The notes under the pieces were generated by a model, which was given only the letters and a program-made list of their open reading frames with translations, was not told the origin of the DNA and ran no database searches. This document shows, piece by piece, positions 7,280 to 10,000 of a DNA stretch of 10,000 nucleotides (within the stretch, counting starts at the first letter, position 1; every line of letters starts with the position of its first letter). The DNA is from Magnetospirillum sp. (GTDB lineage Bacteria > Pseudomonadota > Alphaproteobacteria > Rhodospirillales > Magnetospirillaceae). The stretch spans positions 1 to 10,000 of the forward strand of contig JAIWOG010000329.1 of assembly GCA_020217035.1 (NCBI GenBank). Reading direction: 5' to 3'. The translations under genes and the position numbers were made by a program.

Positions 7280-9313
7280 ATGACCGGCAAGACAGTTTCG
7301 CTTCCGCGCGCCGCCGCCCTGGTGGGGCCGTTTTCCAGCGGCAAGACCAGCCTGCTGGAGGCCCTGCTGTTTCGCGCGGAAGCCATTCCCCGGCAAGGCC
7401 GCATCAAGGACGGCAACACTGTGGGCGATTCCAGCGCCGAGGCCCGCGCCCGGCTGATGAGTGTCGAGCCCAACCTGGCCTGCGTCGAGTTCATGGGCGA
7501 GAAGTGGAGCTTCGTCGACTGCCCCGGCTCGGTGGAGTTCCAGCAGGATTCCTACAACGCGCTGTTGACGGTGGACGCCGCCATCGTGGTGTGCGAGCCC
7601 GATCCGGCCCGCGCCGTCATGGTGGCGCCGCTGTTGAAGTTCCTGGACACCCACAAGGTGCCGCATCTGCTGTTCGTCAACAAGATGGACGCCGGCGGCA
7701 TCCGGCTGAAGGAAACCCTGGAAGCGTTGCAGGCGGTGTCGGAACGCCCGCTGGTGCTGCGCGAGGTGCCGATCCGCGAAGGCGACAAGGTCACCGGCTA
7801 TGTCGATCTGGTCAGCGAGCGGGCCTACAAATACCGTCCCGGCCAGAAATCCGACCTGATCAAGATTCCCGATTCGGCCCGCGAGGAAGAACAAGCGGCG
7901 CGTCAGGAGATGCTGGAGCATCTGGCCGATTTCGACGACCACCTGATGGAAGAATTGCTGGAAGACGTGGCGCCGCCATCGGACGAGGTTTATGGCGACC
8001 TGGCCAAGGACTTGGCCGACGACTTGATCGTGCCGGTGTTCTTCGGCTCGGCCGAAAGCGACGGCGGCATCACCCGGCTGTGGAAGGCGCTGCGTCACGA
8101 GGTCCCCGAACCCACCACCACCGCCGCCCGTCTGGGCTTCGCCAATGGCGGGGCGCCGGTGGCGCGGGTGTTCAAGACCCAGCACGCCACCCATACCGGC
8201 AAGCTGTCGTGGTCCCGCGTGCTGCGCGGCGAGTTCGCCGACGCGCAACTTTTGGCCGGCGGCAAGGTCTCGGGCCTGTTCGTCCCCGGCTTGGGCAATC
8301 CGGCCAAGGTGGCCAAGGCGTCGTTGGGCGAGGTGGTCGCCTTCGGCAAGTTGGACAGCGCCGCCACCGGCATGGTGCTGGGCGGCGACGGCCAGACCGG
8401 CGGGGAATGGCCGGCGGCGATGGAGCCGTTGTTCGCCATGGCGCTGGAAGCGGAAAAGAAGGGCGACGACGTCAAGTTGTCGGGGGCGCTTACCAAACTG
8501 GTCGAGGAAGACCCGTCCTATCGACTGGAACAGAACGCCGAATTCGGCGAGACCGTGCTGTGGGGCCAGGGCGAAATCCACCTGATGGTGGCGTTCGAGC
8601 GGCTGAAAAGCCGCTTCGGCATGGGGGTCGTCACCCACAAGCCGACGGTGCCCTACAAGGAAACCATCAGGAAATCCACCTCCGTCCATGGGCGCCACAA
8701 GAAGCAATCGGGCGGCCACGGCCAGTTCGGCGACGTGCATCTGGAGATCAGGCCGCAGCCGCGCGGCGCCGGCTTCGTCTTCGAGGACAAGATCGTCGGC
8801 GGCGCGGTGCCGCGCAACTACATCCCGGCGGTGGAAGACGGGGTGGTCGAGTTCCTGAAGCAGGGGGCCTTGGGCTTCCCGGTGGTGGACGTCGCCGTCA
8901 TCCTGACCGACGGCAGCTATCACAGCGTCGATTCTTCGGACATGGCGTTCAAGACCGCCGCCCGCATCGCCATGGTGGAAGGTCTGCCGCAATGCGAATC
9001 GGTGCTGCTGGAACCGGTTCTGGCGGTGGACATCTCGGTGCCCGCCGACTTTACCTCCAAGGCCCAGCGCATCATCACCGGCCGTCGCGGCCAGATCCTG
9101 GGCTTCGACGCCAAGGACGGCTGGACCGGCTGGGACCAGGTGTCCGCCTATCTGCCGCAGGCGGAAATGGGTGACCTGATCGTCGAGTTGCGGTCGCTGA
9201 CCATGGGGGTGGGCACCTTCGCCTGGCGCTTCGACCATTTGCAGGAACTGAGCGGTCGCCCCGCCGACCAAGTGGTGGCGGCCCGCAAGGAAGCCCTGGC
9301 CAAGAAAGGCTGA
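7280..9313 (+). CDS. Elongation factor G-like GTPase (EF-G2-type), 677 aa
   Basis: This is a translational GTPase with full EF-G domain order. Canonical EF-G catalyses ribosomal translocation; EF-G2-like paralogues are less understood and usually not the main translocase. Seen: P-loop GPFSSGKTS (residues 16-24); the switch I region where EF-G has RGITI reads RLMSV; the G3 motif is DCPGS (80-84) instead of DTPGH, so the catalytic His is Ser84; NKMD (134-137) and GSA (256-258) are intact. Domain II and III sequence follows. Domain IV carries HKKQSGGHGQFGDVHLEI and DGSYHSVDSSDMAFKTAARIA. Domain V includes RRGQILGF and the LRSLTMGVGTFAWRFDHL end typical of EF-G. The length is slightly below the usual ~690-700 aa. 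The ATG at 7280 has GGAGGG 7 nt upstream. The frame is open further upstream to 7181 without a better start. GC is high, like the flanking genome, so it belongs to the host backbone. It could be named fusA2-like, but I give no symbol because the nomenclature is inconsistent. Confidence 0.93.
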   Translation: MTGKTVSLPRAAALVGPFSSGKTSLLEALLFRAEAIPRQGRIKDGNTVGDSSAEARARLMSVEPNLACVEFMGEKWSFVDCPGSVEFQQDSYNALLTVDAAIVVCEPDPARAVMVAPLLKFLDTHKVPHLLFVNKMDAGGIRLKETLEALQAVSERPLVLREVPIREGDKVTGYVDLVSERAYKYRPGQKSDLIKIPDSAREEEQAARQEMLEHLADFDDHLMEELLEDVAPPSDEVYGDLAKDLADDLIVPVFFGSAESDGGITRLWKALRHEVPEPTTTAARLGFANGGAPVARVFKTQHATHTGKLSWSRVLRGEFADAQLLAGGKVSGLFVPGLGNPAKVAKASLGEVVAFGKLDSAATGMVLGGDGQTGGEWPAAMEPLFAMALEAEKKGDDVKLSGALTKLVEEDPSYRLEQNAEFGETVLWGQGEIHLMVAFERLKSRFGMGVVTHKPTVPYKETIRKSTSVHGRHKKQSGGHGQFGDVHLEIRPQPRGAGFVFEDKIVGGAVPRNYIPAVEDGVVEFLKQGALGFPVVDVAVILTDGSYHSVDSSDMAFKTAARIAMVEGLPQCESVLLEPVLAVDISVPADFTSKAQRIITGRRGQILGFDAKDGWTGWDQVSAYLPQAEMGDLIVELRSLTMGVGTFAWRFDHLQELSGRPADQVVAARKEALAKKG

Positions 9314-9317
9314 GAAG

Positions 9318-9347
9318 AAAAGGCCGGGGACATTCCCCGGCCTTTTT
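9318..9347. terminator. Bidirectional rho-independent terminator between convergent genes
   Basis: Twelve-base arms AAAAGGCCGGGG (9318-9329) and CCCCGGCCTTTT (9335-9346) are perfect complements around an ACATT loop, followed by another T. Located 5 bases after the EF-G-like stop. Its right arm runs into the TAA (9348-9346) of the convergent gene, so it can serve both transcripts. Confidence 0.92.
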
Positions 9348-10000
9348 ACTTGCCGAACCCAGCCCGCACCAGCAGCACGTGGAAGTCGCGCAGCGCCTTT
9401 TGCGCCTTGGCGGCGTCGGTGATGCCCTCGATGAAATGGGCGTCGAAATTGGGTTGGCGCAGCAGGGCCAGGATGCGTTCACGGGCGCGGTTCATGGACT
9501 TGCCTTCCGGCAGCACCCCGGCGGCGCAGAACTGCACCAGCCTGACGGCTCGGTCACGCAAATGGCTGTCCTGGTGGTCCAGCTTCTCGATGATCTGTTC
9601 CTCGATCAGATAGCGTTCCAAGATGGCGTCGATATGGTTGCCCAGCTTTTCCTTCATGGCCTGGGGGAACGGGCTGCGCATGATCGCCCGATGGGCGGCG
9701 GTGGCGCGGATCATCTTGTCCTTGGGCGTCAGCCCGCGCTGGCACAGCCGCAGGATCGAGATGGTGCCCAAGATGCGCTGGAAATGACCCATGATGTCCT
9801 GGGTGTGTTCCGGGCCGATGGGGCTGGCCGCCAGGTCGCACAGATACATGGCGCCATAGGCCAGGTCGGGCATGACGTTGAAGCAATTGGCGATGGCGAT
9901 GGCGCGGCCCTTGGCGCCGCCTTCGTCCACCATGCGGGTGTAACGGGTGGTCAACGCCTCGGCGGTTTCAGGGCCGAACAGCGGCCCGTCGGGGCCCAGC
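9346..10000 (-). CDS. Unrecognised mainly helical protein, C-terminal 217 residues (5' end beyond window)
   Basis: The frame is open to the right edge, so the N-terminus lies outside; 217 complete codons are visible, ending at TAA 9348-9346. I do not recognise a family. Seen: no membrane segment, signal peptide or nucleotide-binding motif. The sequence is rich in amphipathic helices, for example GRAIAIANCFNVMPDLAYGAMYLCDLAASPIG, then HFQRILGTISILRLCQRGLTPKDKMIRATAAHRAIM, and a charged segment AILERYLIEEQIIEKLDHQD. It ends in ALRDFHVLLVRAGFGK. The repeated-helix look suggests a helical-bundle or repeat scaffold in the cytoplasm. An in-frame TTG at 9954 is not the start, since coding-like sequence (LGPDGPLFGPETAEA) continues upstream of it. 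High GC puts it with the backbone genome. It converges on the EF-G-like gene and shares its terminator; no functional link is implied. Confidence 0.8.
   Translation of the reverse strand, partial: LGPDGPLFGPETAEALTTRYTRMVDEGGAKGRAIAIANCFNVMPDLAYGAMYLCDLAASPIGPEHTQDIMGHFQRILGTISILRLCQRGLTPKDKMIRATAAHRAIMRSPFPQAMKEKLGNHIDAILERYLIEEQIIEKLDHQDSHLRDRAVRLVQFCAAGVLPEGKSMNRARERILALLRQPNFDAHFIEGITDAAKAQKALRDFHVLLVRAGFGK

Noticed and set aside
7160..9271. 703-codon open frame on the minus strand opposite the EF-G-like gene
   Set aside because: Same antisense effect of high third-position GC; the plus strand carries unmistakable EF-G motifs.

Overview
The window looks like a chromosomal segment of a GC-rich alphaproteobacterium. 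The evidence is the high GC content of the flanking genes (60-65% in the rows I counted), TTGAC-type -35 elements, and two flanking genes that are clearly bacterial translation factors. A Rhodospirillales or Magnetospirillum-like host is a guess from general appearance, not a demonstrated assignment.

Layout. (1) Bases 1-1517, minus strand: most of an ABC-F ATPase that I recognise as EttA, the ribosome-associated translational throttle; its last ~50 residues lie beyond the left edge. (2) Bases 1608-6959, minus strand: a three-gene block in the order small coiled-coil protein (158 aa), five-TM membrane protein (389 aa), very large protein (1208 aa) with a zinc-metallopeptidase motif. The last two genes overlap by ATGA. 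A strong hairpin sits between the first and second genes. The large gene becomes conspicuously AT-rich toward its 3' end. (3) Bases 6960-7279: a compact control region holding back-to-back promoters whose -10 boxes share one palindrome, a possible 31-codon small ORF on the plus strand, and a perfect 9-bp hairpin ahead of the next gene. (4) Bases 7280-9313, plus strand: an EF-G-like GTPase (EF-G2-type) with altered switch I and switch II residues, ended by a textbook bidirectional terminator. (5) Bases 9346-10000, minus strand: the C-terminal part of an unrecognised helical protein that runs off the right edge.

Interpretation. The flanks are ordinary housekeeping (ribosome-function) genes. The middle block has the look of a horizontally acquired accessory cassette: lower GC, no recognised family names, tight coupling of a membrane protein with a large metallopeptidase-like protein, and its own regulated-looking promoter. 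I propose it as a candidate undescribed membrane-associated peptidase system. Whether it acts in defence, stress or cell-envelope processing cannot be decided from the sequence. No tRNA, rRNA, CRISPR array, transposase or integrase was seen.
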